NCBI GenBank assembly: GCA_016712675.1
Contig: JADJQR010000001.1
Span: forward strand, 4,278,001-4,342,000
DNA length: 64,000 bases
Direction: 5' to 3'
DNA from: a bacterium
GTDB lineage: Bacteria; Krumholzibacteriota; Krumholzibacteriia; LZORAL124-64-63
The notes beneath the pieces are model-generated. The model saw only the letters and a list, made by a program, of their open reading frames with translations. It ran no database searches and was not told where the DNA came from. The translations under genes and the position numbers were made by a program. Numbering within the stretch: the first letter of the stretch is position 1; each line of letters starts with the position of its first letter. Below, piece after piece: positions 1-8,333 of this stretch.

Positions 1-111
1 CGGCTCGTTCGCCACCTCCCACTGCAGCACTTCCCCGGCCCCGGTCTGAAGCATCGCCACGGCAATCGTCCTCTTGTGCACATCCAGCCCGACGTAGGTT
101 ATACTGCTCAT
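1..111 (-). CDS. IS110-family transposase, N-terminal fragment cut by window edge
   Basis: The first 37 codons of a minus-strand gene are present; the rest lies outside the window. They begin MSSITYVGLDVHKRTIAVAM, the typical start of the RuvC-like DEDD domain of IS110-family recombinases; the Asp of GLDVHK is the first catalytic acid. The start is the ATG at 109-111, preceded by GGGAGCCGGCG. IS110 enzymes excise and insert their element using a DEDD domain and a C-terminal serine, and the IS110 group is guided by a structured RNA from the noncoding element end. Family assignment rests on this short N-terminus only. Confidence 0.8.
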   Translation of the reverse strand, partial: MSSITYVGLDVHKRTIAVAMLQTGAGEVLQWEVANEP

Positions 112-251
112 CGCCGGCTCCCTTCGTCGCATGCGGCTCTGGCGCCTCGGCGCTAACCCGCGACTGCGGTGCTTGCCACCCGGCCGCCATCGTCTACCAC
201 CTGAACGACAGTGGCGACGTTACGACAAGGGGGCCGGTCACTCCATAGGGT
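112..251 (-). other. IS110 noncoding leader, possible bridge-RNA region
   Basis: This stretch lies immediately 5' of the IS110 transposase start and has no good gene. On the minus strand it contains GC-rich self-complementary segments, for example GCGCC facing GGCGC near 150-163. In IS110-group elements the left noncoding end encodes the bridge RNA, so this is where one would lie. I cannot place the element boundary; the host-type palindrome at 261-274 suggests it lies before about 260. In IS1111-type members the RNA would be on the other side of the gene. Confidence 0.3.
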
Positions 252-398
252 CTAGGTCGCTTGCGCCGGGGCAAGTCCCACGCGGTCACGATGCCGAGGG
301 CCGGGGTGGGGCTGGGCCGCGGCCGTGGACACCACCACCGCACTGATAACGACAAGGACCGGAAGGGAATGCAGCGTCGAGAGGGATCGGTTGGTCAT
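252..398 (-). CDS. small putative exported peptide, possibly truncated by the IS
   Basis: A 48-residue reading frame starts at the ATG at 396-398 behind a strong ribosome-binding site (GAGGAGGTTGTC). It opens with a plausible Sec signal peptide: basic N-terminus, hydrophobic LPVLVVISAVVVSTAAA core, cleavage near AAA-QPHPG. The mature part is only about 20 residues and its end (GLAPAQAT) is encoded by an imperfect copy of the dispersed TTGCGCC-GGCGCAA palindrome. The good start and signal peptide with almost no mature domain suggest the 5' end of a secreted protein whose remainder was replaced by the palindrome/IS junction. No family recognised. Confidence 0.4.
   Translation of the reverse strand: MTNRSLSTLHSLPVLVVISAVVVSTAAAQPHPGPRHRDRVGLAPAQAT
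261..274. repeat. dispersed palindrome, imperfect copy
   Basis: TTGCGCCGGGGCAA, one mismatch from the core TTGCGCCGGCGCAA found elsewhere in the window. It lies in the last codons of the small exported peptide. Confidence 0.5.
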
Positions 399-447
399 GA
401 CAACCTCCTCCGGACAGCAATGTGGATAAATATGCTGTTCTTATCCC

Positions 448-453
448 AATATA
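448..453 (-). promoter_or_regulatory. extended -10 promoter for the small exported peptide
   Basis: Minus-strand TGGTATATT gives a TG-n-TATATT extended -10 in an AT-rich pocket upstream of the peptide start at 398. No convincing -35 is seen. It is divergent to the kinase promoter at 521-549. Confidence 0.3.
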
Positions 454-520
454 CCACGGCCGTGCCGGCGGCGTGTGGGACATTCCAACGCGGATCCCGC
501 CGGCATCGCAGGGAATCGCA

Positions 521-549
521 TTGCGCGCATAAGCGGGTACACCTACGAT
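521..549 (+). promoter_or_regulatory. sigma70-like promoter for first Ser/Thr kinase
   Basis: TTGCGC (521-526), a 17-base spacer and TACGAT (544-549) lie about 45 bases before the kinase start at 595, whose ribosome-binding site GGAGG is at 586-590. Confidence 0.45.
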
Positions 550-594
550 GAAGATCGATGCACTCCGCATTTATCAATGCCCCCTGGAGGCCCG

Positions 595-3500
595 ATGCAG
601 GACGACACGACGCCCCCCGGCGAGCCCGATGATGACCTGACCCTCCCTCTCGACCACACCGTGCCGCTCGACCGCGGCGCCGGCGGCGGCGCCCTGCCCG
701 CCGACGAGGCCGTCGGCACCGTCATCGGCCCCTATCAACTGGTGAAGCGCATCGGCCAGGGCGGCATGGGCGACGTCTGGCTGGCCGAACAGTCCGAGCC
801 GATCAGGCGCCGCGTCGCCCTGAAGGTCATCAAGCAGGGCATGGACACGCGCGCGGTCGTCGCGCGCTTCGACGCCGAGCGGCAGGCTCTCGCCCTGATG
901 GATCACCCCTGCATCGCCAAGGTGCTGGATGCCGGCGCCACCGGGCGCGGCCGCCCGTTCTTCGTGATGGAGTACGTCGAGGGCTTGCCCATCACCGACT
1001 ACTGCAATCGCCGCAACCTGGGCACGCGCGAACGGCTCGAGCTGTTCGTGCGCGTCTGCGAGGGCGTGCAGCACGCGCACCAGAAGGCGGTCATCCACCG
1101 CGACCTGAAGCCCTCGAACATCATGGTCACGGAAGTCGACGGTCGGCCGGTCCCGAAGATCATCGACTTCGGCGTGGCCAAGGCCACCACGCAGCGCCTG
1201 ACCGAGATGACGATGTTCACCGAGATGGGCCAGCTCATCGGCACGCCCGAGTACATGAGCCCCGAGCAGGCCGCCGCGAACGACGACGACATCGACACGC
1301 GCGCCGACGTCTACGCGCTGGGCGTGGTGCTGTACGAACTGCTGGCCGGCGCGCTGCCCTTCGAATCGGGCGAGCTGCGCAGGGCCGGCTACGACGCCAT
1401 CCGCCGCCTCATCATCGAGCAGGACCCGCCGCGGCCCAGCACGCGCTTCGGCAGCCTGGGCGCCCGCGCCACGCAGGTGGCCGCGCACCACGGCACGGCG
1501 CCGCAGCGCCTGCGCAGCGAGCTGCGCGGCGACCTCGACTGGATCACGATGAAGGCGCTGGAGAAGAACCGTGACCGGCGCTACGAGACCGCCAACGGGC
1601 TGGCCGCCGACGTGCGGCGCCACCTGAAGAACGAGCCCGTCACCGCCGGCCCGCCCAGCGCCGGCTACCGCCTGGGCAAGCTGGTGCGCCGCAACCGCGG
1701 CACGTTCGCGGCGCTGGCGGTCATCGCCGTGGTGATGGTCGGCGCCACGGTGGTCAGTTCGGTGATGTACAAGCGGGAGCAGGCCGCCTCGCGGGCTGCG
1801 CAGCGCGAGGCGACGCGCTCGGAGCAGGTCTCGCGCTTCCTGGGCGACATGCTCACCGGCGTGGGCCCGCACGTGGCGCGCGGCCGTGACACCGAGCTGC
1901 TGGAGGCCATCCTCGCGGACACGGACAAGCGCCTGGGCACCGAGCTGGCCGACCAGCCCGAGGTGGAGGCCGCGCTGCGCCTGCAGTTGAGCCACACCTA
2001 CCGACAGCTGGGCGACTGGGACGCGGCCACCGAACAGATCGAGCGCGTCAAGGAGTTGCAGGCCACGCGCAACGTCACCACGCCGGGCCGCGGCCTGACG
2101 GCCTCAGCCGAGGCGGTCCTGGCCTGGGCCCGCGGCGACCTGCCCGCCGCCGAGACCCTCTACCGCGAGTCGCTCGCCGCGATGTCGGGCCAGGCCGGGA
2201 TCGACTCGCTGGTCTTCGCGGAGGCCACCCTCCAACTGGGCAACATCGTGGTGCAGATGGGGCGCTACGACGAGGCCGATTCGCTGATGCACGGGGCCCT
2301 GGGGATCTACCGCCGCCTGGCGCCCGAGAGCGACGGCATGGCCGTCACGCTCAACAGTCTGGGCAACCTGAGCCGCTACCAGGGCAACCACGAAGCGGCC
2401 GAGACGAACTACCGCGAGGCACTGGCCCTCCACCGCCGCGTGCTGGGCGAGGACCATCCGTACGTCGCGACCGACCTGCACAACCTCGGGCGGCTGCTCG
2501 AGGCGCGCGGCAACATCCCGGAAGCCGAACAGATGCTGCTGGCGTCGATGGCGGTCCTCGACAAGGTCCACGACGGCCCGCATGCCGACAAGGCGCAGGC
2601 CATGCGCTCGTTGGCCGAGTTCTACTTGAACCAGGCGAAGCTCGACCAGGCCGACTCGCTGACCTACGGCGCGCTGGCGATGGCGCGGCAGCTCTACGGC
2701 GACGACGCCGACGCGACCTATCGGGCCCGCGTGGCGGTGGGCGAGTTCCTCCAGCGCAGCGACCGCCAGGTCGAGGCCGAGGCGGCCTTCGCCGCCCTGC
2801 TGCCGGATGTGCGCGCCGGGACGACGACGGATCCCGACCTGCTGCCCGATGTCCTGCATCGCCTGGCCACGACGTACGTGCGCCAGGGTCGAGATCGCGA
2901 GGCGCTGCCGCTGTTCGAGGAGTCGATTGCGCTGTTCACGGCCCTGGGCGGCGGCGACCACCCGCAGACGCTGCTGGTGCGCAACGACTGCGCGCGGTCG
3001 CTGACCAACCTGGGCGATGACACCTCCGCCCTTCAGCAGCTGCAGGTCGTGCTCGAAACGCGCGAGCGCGTGATCGGACCTTCGCACCCCGAGACGGCGA
3101 TCACGCGCGCAGACCTCGGGCGCGCGCTGTGGCGGCTGGATCGGCTGGAAGAGGCCGAGGCGTCCATGCGCCGCGGGCGCGACGACTACGCGGCAGCCAA
3201 GGGCCCCGAGCATCCCGGCGGCTGGACGGCGACCATGCACCTGGCCGGCATCCTGCGCGACCTTGGCCGCTTCGAGGACGCCACGAGGGAGCTCCAGGCG
3301 TGCGAGGCGTTCTTTGTCAAGCAGCAGGGCGAGGCCGGCACGAGCACGCGCCTGGTCCGGTTGCGCCAGGCCTCCATCGCGCTGTGCCAGGACCAGCAGG
3401 ACGAGGCCCGGCGGCTGACCGAGCTGGCGCTGGATCCGGCGCCGGGTGCCGTCGCGGAGTGGCTGCCCCGCCGCGTGCAGTCCGAGTTCGGCTCGGCACT

Positions 3501-3681
3501 GATGTACCGGGGCCGCCTGGCCGAGGCGGCACCCTACCTGCGTAGCAGCTACGACCTGGCGCTCGCGGCCAACGGCCCGGCCGACGGCGACACGCAGCAG
3601 GCAGCGCGCCTGCTGGTCAAGCTGTCCGAGAAGCAGGGCAACGCCGCCGAGGCGGCGAGGTGGCGGGCGAAGCTGGGCTGA
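595..3681 (+). CDS. membrane Ser/Thr protein kinase with TPR sensor domain (copy 1)
   Basis: The product has 1028 residues and starts at the ATG at 595 behind GGAGG; upstream in-frame starts lack a ribosome-binding site. A Hanks-type kinase domain occupies about residues 47-350: glycine loop GQGGMG, VALK lysine K77, HRDLKPSN with catalytic D170, DFG D191 and a GTPEYMSPEQ activation segment. A single membrane span follows (about 372-395, after RRNRG), then many tetratricopeptide repeats to the C-terminus. The kinase should be cytoplasmic and, by topology, the TPR array outside the membrane as sensor or partner platform. The next gene, 56 bases on, is a paralogue with a near-identical kinase domain. 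Substrates cannot be deduced. Confidence 0.93.
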   Translation: MQDDTTPPGEPDDDLTLPLDHTVPLDRGAGGGALPADEAVGTVIGPYQLVKRIGQGGMGDVWLAEQSEPIRRRVALKVIKQGMDTRAVVARFDAERQALALMDHPCIAKVLDAGATGRGRPFFVMEYVEGLPITDYCNRRNLGTRERLELFVRVCEGVQHAHQKAVIHRDLKPSNIMVTEVDGRPVPKIIDFGVAKATTQRLTEMTMFTEMGQLIGTPEYMSPEQAAANDDDIDTRADVYALGVVLYELLAGALPFESGELRRAGYDAIRRLIIEQDPPRPSTRFGSLGARATQVAAHHGTAPQRLRSELRGDLDWITMKALEKNRDRRYETANGLAADVRRHLKNEPVTAGPPSAGYRLGKLVRRNRGTFAALAVIAVVMVGATVVSSVMYKREQAASRAAQREATRSEQVSRFLGDMLTGVGPHVARGRDTELLEAILADTDKRLGTELADQPEVEAALRLQLSHTYRQLGDWDAATEQIERVKELQATRNVTTPGRGLTASAEAVLAWARGDLPAAETLYRESLAAMSGQAGIDSLVFAEATLQLGNIVVQMGRYDEADSLMHGALGIYRRLAPESDGMAVTLNSLGNLSRYQGNHEAAETNYREALALHRRVLGEDHPYVATDLHNLGRLLEARGNIPEAEQMLLASMAVLDKVHDGPHADKAQAMRSLAEFYLNQAKLDQADSLTYGALAMARQLYGDDADATYRARVAVGEFLQRSDRQVEAEAAFAALLPDVRAGTTTDPDLLPDVLHRLATTYVRQGRDREALPLFEESIALFTALGGGDHPQTLLVRNDCARSLTNLGDDTSALQQLQVVLETRERVIGPSHPETAITRADLGRALWRLDRLEEAEASMRRGRDDYAAAKGPEHPGGWTATMHLAGILRDLGRFEDATRELQACEAFFVKQQGEAGTSTRLVRLRQASIALCQDQQDEARRLTELALDPAPGAVAEWLPRRVQSEFGSALMYRGRLAEAAPYLRSSYDLALAANGPADGDTQQAARLLVKLSEKQGNAAEAARWRAKLG

Positions 3682-3737
3682 GGCCGCGGGCCCGACCTGG
3701 GACGCATTCCCGACACGACAGCCCTAGGGAGGGCCCC

Positions 3738-6671
3738 GTGACCGATCCGACACTGCCCGGCGGACCCGACGACGACCGCACGCTGCCCCTGGGACCGTCC
3801 GCGGCCGCCCGCGGCGATGATGAGGTCGGCGCCGTCTTCGGACCCTATCGGCTCGTCAAGCGCATCGGCCAGGGCGGCATGGGCGACGTCTTCGAGGCCG
3901 AGCAGTCCGAGCCCATCCGTCGCCGCGTCGCGCTGAAGGTCATCAAGCAGGGCATGGACACCCGCGCGGTCGTCGCCCGCTTCGACGCCGAGCGTCAGGC
4001 CCTCGCGCTGATGGACCATCCCTGCATCGCCAAGGTGTACGACGCCGGCGCCACCGACCGCGGCCGCCCCTACTTCGTGATGGAGTACGTCGAGGGCGAG
4101 CCCATCAACGACTACTGCAACTGGCGCAAGCTCCCCACCCGCGCCCGTCTGGAACTCTTCGTCCGCGTCTGCGAGGGCGTGCAGCACGCGCACCAGAAGG
4201 CGGTCATCCACCGCGACCTGAAGCCCTCGAACATCCTGGTCGCGGAAGTCGACGGGCGCCCGGTGCCCAAGATCATCGATTTCGGCGTGGCCAAGGCCAC
4301 CACGCAGCGCCTGACCGAGATGACGATGTTCACCGAGATGGGCCAGCTCATCGGCACGCCCGAGTACATGAGCCCCGAGCAGGCGGCCGGCGGCGACGAC
4401 GACATCGACACCCGCACCGACGTCTACGCCCTGGGCGTGGTGCTCTACGAGTTGCTGGCGGGCGCCCTGCCCTTCGAGTCGGGCGAATTGAGGAAGGCCG
4501 GCTACGACGCCATCCGGCGACTCATCATCGAGAAGACGCCTTCGCGGCCGAGCACCCGCTTCAGCAGCCTGGGCGGGCAGGCCACGGCCGTCGCCCTGGC
4601 GCACGGCACCGCGCCGCAGCGCCTGCGCAGCGAGCTGCGCGGCGACCTCGACTGGATCACGATGAAGGCGCTGGAGAAGGACCGTGACCGTCGCTACGAG
4701 ACGGCCAACGGCCTGGCCGCCGACGTGCGGCGCCACCTGAAGAACGAGCCCGTGACCGCCGGCCCGCCCAGCACGTCGTACCGGCTGGGCAAGCTGGTGC
4801 GGCGCAACCGCGGCGCCGTGGCGACCGGCTCCGCGCTGGTGCTCATGCTGGCGGTGCTGGCCGTGTCGATGTCGGTGCAGGCCGGGCGCCTGGCGCGCGA
4901 ACGCGACCGCACCGCCGTGCAGGCTGCCAAGGCGGAGAAGACCACCGAGTTCCTTCAGTCGATGCTCGGCGGCATCAGCCCGGCCACCGCCCGCGGCCGC
5001 GACACGAAGCTGCTCGAGGAGATCCTGCTCAACACCGACCGCCGCACGCGGACCGAGCTGGCCGGCCAGCCGGAGGTCGAGGCCGCAATCCGCGGCACGC
5101 TGGGGCAGACCTATACGGCCATCGGCAAGTTCCCCGAGGCGCTGGCCAACCTGCAGGTGGCCGACTCGCTGCAGTCCGCGCTGCTGGGGGCCGATGCCGC
5201 CGCCACGCTGACCACGCGCCGCAGCCTCGGCAACGCCCTGCATCTGGCGGGGCGCCATCCCGAGGCCGAGGCGCAGCTGCGCGCCGTCATCGCCGCCGCG
5301 CAGGCGGCCCGCGGCCCGGATGATGCCGTCGCGCTGCGGGCCATGGTCGACCTGTCCGACCTCTTCATCCGCACGGGCAAGCTCAAGGAGTCGCTGGAAC
5401 TCGGCGAAGCGGCCGTCGCCGCCTACGGGCGCCGGGCCGGCGCCGCAAGGCAAGAAGCGCCACAAGACGCGCCACAAGACGCGCTGCGCGCCAAGGTCGC
5501 GCTGGCGTTCGCGCTGGCCAACGCCGAGCGGTATGCCCGCGCCGACACGCTGCTGAACGAGGCGATTGCCGGGTACGTCGCCGCCTTCGGCGCGGACCAT
5601 CCGCTGGCCCTCAACGCGAGGGGCACGCTCGCCATCATCCAGCAGTACACGCAGCAGCCGGAGGCCGCCCTGAAGACCTTCGAGGAGGTCATCGCCGACG
5701 CCACGCGCGTCTACGGCGCGGACCATCCCGAGACGATCAAGGCGCGGTCCAACCTCGCCTTCCTGTACATCAAGCTGGGCCGCCTCGACGAGGCCGAGGC
5801 CACGCACCGCGAGCTCGTCGCGGCGACGACCCGGATCTACGGGGCCGACAACGCCGAGACCATCGTCTCGCGCCAGAACCTGGGCAACACGCTGCTCGCC
5901 CAGGGCCGCCACGCCGAGGCCGAGGCCTACCTGGACGACCTCCTGGTGACCTGCCGTCGCGTGCTGGGCCCCGACCACCGCCGCACCCTGGCCGTGATGG
6001 GCCTGCTGGCCAGCCTCTACGACCAGCAGCGGCGGTTCCCCGAGGCGGCGGCCATGCTGGGCCGGATCGCCCGGGACTCGGAGGGAAACCTCGGCGAGAC
6101 GCACGCCGTCGTGGTCATCAACTACTACAACTGGGCCGCCAAGCTGCAGGACATGGGCGACAACCGCGCCGCCGAGCCCGTCTACCGCTCCGCCCTGGAC
6201 AAGCACCAGCGCGGCGACGGCACCGACAAGCCGTACGTGGCGGCGATCCTCAACGGCCTGGGCCGGGCCGTTGCTGCAAATGGCAAGGCGACAAGTGGCG
6301 ACGCGGCCGCAGCCGACTCGCTGCTGGCCTCGGGCCTCGCGATGCGCGAGCGCATGTTCGGGCCCGTGCACGCCGAGGTGGCGTACTCCTTGGCCACGAT
6401 CGGCGAAGTACTGCACCTGCGCGGCGATCACCAAGGTGCGGTCACGCGCCTGCGCGCCTGCGTCGCCATGCGCGACAGCCTGATGGCGCCCGACGACTGG
6501 ATGCTCGCCAGCACGCGCAGCGAACTGGCGCGGTGCCTGGTCGAGACCGGGAAGAACACCGAGGCCATCCCGCTGCTCGAGTCGGCCATCAAGGGGCTCG
6601 AGCCGCACGACTTCACGGCGGACCTGGCGAAGGAAGCGAGGACGCTGCTGGCGCGGGCGCGGCGGGGGTAG
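3738..6671 (+). CDS. membrane Ser/Thr protein kinase with TPR sensor domain (copy 2)
   Basis: The product has 977 residues. The GTG at 3738 is chosen because GGGAGGG precedes it and the protein then starts MTDPTLPGGPDDDRTLPL, matching the acidic N-terminus of copy 1. It has the same order of parts: kinase domain (HRDLKPSN D160, DFG, GTPEYMSPEQ), membrane span about 356-381, and a TPR region with repeated LGNTLLAQGRHAEAEAYLDD-like units. Kinase domains of the two copies are almost identical, including nucleotide stretches, while the TPR halves differ, so they may share substrates but sense different inputs. A 12-base tandem duplication (GCCACAAGACGC, around 5459-5482) adds a QDAPQDA stutter. 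Confidence 0.93.
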   Translation: MTDPTLPGGPDDDRTLPLGPSAAARGDDEVGAVFGPYRLVKRIGQGGMGDVFEAEQSEPIRRRVALKVIKQGMDTRAVVARFDAERQALALMDHPCIAKVYDAGATDRGRPYFVMEYVEGEPINDYCNWRKLPTRARLELFVRVCEGVQHAHQKAVIHRDLKPSNILVAEVDGRPVPKIIDFGVAKATTQRLTEMTMFTEMGQLIGTPEYMSPEQAAGGDDDIDTRTDVYALGVVLYELLAGALPFESGELRKAGYDAIRRLIIEKTPSRPSTRFSSLGGQATAVALAHGTAPQRLRSELRGDLDWITMKALEKDRDRRYETANGLAADVRRHLKNEPVTAGPPSTSYRLGKLVRRNRGAVATGSALVLMLAVLAVSMSVQAGRLARERDRTAVQAAKAEKTTEFLQSMLGGISPATARGRDTKLLEEILLNTDRRTRTELAGQPEVEAAIRGTLGQTYTAIGKFPEALANLQVADSLQSALLGADAAATLTTRRSLGNALHLAGRHPEAEAQLRAVIAAAQAARGPDDAVALRAMVDLSDLFIRTGKLKESLELGEAAVAAYGRRAGAARQEAPQDAPQDALRAKVALAFALANAERYARADTLLNEAIAGYVAAFGADHPLALNARGTLAIIQQYTQQPEAALKTFEEVIADATRVYGADHPETIKARSNLAFLYIKLGRLDEAEATHRELVAATTRIYGADNAETIVSRQNLGNTLLAQGRHAEAEAYLDDLLVTCRRVLGPDHRRTLAVMGLLASLYDQQRRFPEAAAMLGRIARDSEGNLGETHAVVVINYYNWAAKLQDMGDNRAAEPVYRSALDKHQRGDGTDKPYVAAILNGLGRAVAANGKATSGDAAAADSLLASGLAMRERMFGPVHAEVAYSLATIGEVLHLRGDHQGAVTRLRACVAMRDSLMAPDDWMLASTRSELARCLVETGKNTEAIPLLESAIKGLEPHDFTADLAKEARTLLARARRG

Positions 6672-6677
6672 GGCGGG

Positions 6678-6869
6678 CTACTCGTCCTCGGTCCGCCCCT
6701 CGATGCTCTCGACCTCGCCGTCGCTGCTCACCAACGTGATCACGATCGGCCGGCAGCACACCTGGCAGTCCTCGACGTAGACCTGGCGGCGCACGGAGCA
6801 GTCGACGGCGACCTCGATCTCCTCGCCGCAGTAGGGGCAGGTCAGGTCGGCGGTCTGGGAGTCGTCCAT
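6678..6869 (-). CDS. CPXCG-type cysteine-rich small protein
   Basis: The product has 63 residues and starts MDDSQTADLTCPYCGEEIEV; the ATG at 6867-6869 follows a GGAGG. It contains CPYCG and CQVCCRP, two cysteine pairs able to bind one zinc or iron, and an acidic tail. Length and layout match the widespread CPXCG-motif cysteine-rich family of unknown role. It converges with the second kinase, whose stop is 6 bases from its own stop. Confidence 0.8.
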   Translation of the reverse strand: MDDSQTADLTCPYCGEEIEVAVDCSVRRQVYVEDCQVCCRPIVITLVSSDGEVESIEGRTEDE

Positions 6870-6895
6870 CAGGGCCTCCGTGAAGGGTTGCGGAC

Positions 6896-6909
6896 TTGCG
6901 CCGGCGCAA
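6896..6909. repeat. dispersed palindrome TTGCGCCGGCGCAA
   Basis: Perfect core, extended to an 18-base palindrome ACTTGCGCCGGCGCAAGT. It lies 61 bases past the stop of the DUF4143 ATPase and before the Cys-rich gene. As RNA it folds into a 7-bp stem with loop CCGG. Confidence 0.75.
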
Positions 6910-6969
6910 GTGCCGGACGGTCCCGACACCAGCTGAGGCTATCGCGACGATTCCGGCCTCGGCGCGACC

Positions 6970-8133
6970 TCACTGCGGGATCCGCGCCAGGTCCCGCCAG
7001 CCCAGCAGGCGCACGCCCGACCACATGCCCTCGGCGTCGCCGCCGCTGACCAGGTACAATCCGCCCGCGAGTTCGCCCGCATGCCGCGCCCACTGCCGCA
7101 GGCCACGGGTCAGCGCTTCGCTCGGCGTGGCGGCCGACTTGACTTCGATCGCGTCCAGCTGCGCGCCGTTCTGGCGCAGCAGGTCGACTTCGTGTCCGTG
7201 GTTGTCGCGCCAGAAGGTGAGCTCGGGCGGCAGGCCGTGGTTGAGCCGGTCCTTGAGGAACTCGCCCACCACGAGCGTCTCGAACAGGGGCCCGCGCAGG
7301 GGATGGGCCGCCACGTGCCCCGCGTCGTGGATGCCGATCAGGTGCGCGGCCAGGCCCACATCCAGGAAGAAGAGCTTGGGCGTCTTCACCAGGCGCTTGC
7401 CGAGGTTCGCGTGGTGCGGCTGCAGCAGCACCACGAGGTTGCTCGCCTGCAGGATCGAGAGCCACCCGCGCACGGTCGCGGGACTCACCCCCGTGTCGGA
7501 AGCCAGACTGGCCAGGTTGAGCAACTGTCCCGTGCGCCCGGCGCACAGGCGCAGGAACCTCTGGAACGTGGCCAGGTCGCGCACGGCCTGGACCTGCCTC
7601 ACATCGCGCTCCAGGTACGTGTTGACGTAGTTGGCGAGCATCAACGCCGGCTCCAGGTCGCGATCGTACTGCGCCGGGTAGAATCCGCGCATGATCAATT
7701 CATCGAGGTCGCCAGGCACCAGGTCGGCTCCCGCCAGTTCGGCGATCGAGAGCGGCAGCAGGGTGATACCGCCGACGCGTCCGGCCAGCGACTGCGCGAT
7801 GCGCTCGTTCAGCCCGAACTGCTGCGAGCCGGTGATGACGTAGTGCCCCATCCGCCGTGCGGCGTCCACGCGCACCTGGAGGTGGGAGAACAAGCCGGGG
7901 CAGTGCTGGATCTCGTCGAGCACGGCACCGTCCGGAAACCTGTCCAGGAAGCCGACCGGATCCTCTTCGGCCCGGGTCCGTTCCTGCGGCAGTTCCAGCG
8001 ACAGGTACGGCAGGTGCGGAAACGCGAGCCGGGCCAGCGTGGTCTTGCCGGACTGGCGTGGCCCGGTCAACGCGACGACCGGGAAGCCCCTGGCCAGGGT
8101 CGCCAGGGCGGTTGTGGCCTGGCGGGCAATCAC
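6970..8133 (-). CDS. AAA ATPase with DUF4143 C-terminal domain (copy 1)
   Basis: The product has 387 residues. I chose the GTG at 8131-8133 because CAGGAGGTGTGCC lies just before it; a longer start at 8160 has none. Walker A is GPRQSGKTTLARL near residue 25, Walker B is GAVLDEIQHCPGL, and GYVITGSQQF-like sensor residues follow. The C-terminal half carries the DUF4143 signature, with FFLDVGLAAHLIG, FETLVVGEFLKD, FWRDNHGHEVDLL and AIEVKSA, a nuclease-like fold. These ATPases are common stand-alone accessory genes of uncertain role. A second member lies at 30667-31818. It has a very strong promoter and an AT-rich leader, unlike its neighbours. Confidence 0.92.
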   Translation of the reverse strand: MIARQATTALATLARGFPVVALTGPRQSGKTTLARLAFPHLPYLSLELPQERTRAEEDPVGFLDRFPDGAVLDEIQHCPGLFSHLQVRVDAARRMGHYVITGSQQFGLNERIAQSLAGRVGGITLLPLSIAELAGADLVPGDLDELIMRGFYPAQYDRDLEPALMLANYVNTYLERDVRQVQAVRDLATFQRFLRLCAGRTGQLLNLASLASDTGVSPATVRGWLSILQASNLVVLLQPHHANLGKRLVKTPKLFFLDVGLAAHLIGIHDAGHVAAHPLRGPLFETLVVGEFLKDRLNHGLPPELTFWRDNHGHEVDLLRQNGAQLDAIEVKSAATPSEALTRGLRQWARHAGELAGGLYLVSGGDAEGMWSGVRLLGWRDLARIPQ

Positions 8134-8180
8134 GGGCACACCTCCTGTGAATGTGTACATATCGGTGATGCAATTCCTTT

Positions 8181-8209
8181 ATTGTACAGATCTTATTGGC
8201 GCATGTCAA
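8181..8209 (-). promoter_or_regulatory. near-consensus sigma70 promoter of DUF4143 ATPase copy 1
   Basis: Reading the minus strand: TTGACA (8204-8209), exactly 17 bases, TACAAT (8181-8186), about 48 bases upstream of the GTG start. TGTACA boxes flank the start region (8183-8188 and 8153-8158), possible operator half-sites. Confidence 0.8.
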
Positions 8210-8290
8210 GGCGTCGAGGCGTGGAGCACGTCCCGCTCAGGGAGTCAACGATCGGCGGCTTGTGCTGGCATCTTCATACAAATCAACACG

Positions 8291-8304
8291 TTACGCCGGC
8301 GCAA
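8291..8304. repeat. dispersed palindrome, one mismatch
   Basis: TTACGCCGGCGCAA, 30 bases beyond the stop of the unknown gene at 8334-9161. Confidence 0.6.
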
Positions 8305-8333
8305 GCCCGCCGAACAGCGATCAGCCGTCTCGT

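Noticed and set aside
3549-6608. Minus-strand open frame of more than 1000 codons opposite the second kinase
   Set aside because: It is the GC-rich shadow of a kinase gene with clear motifs; the antisense protein is low-complexity Arg/Gly/Ala with no domain. Many similar long antisense frames (574-1995, 11019-14597, 28153-30489, 44085-47303) are rejected for the same reason.
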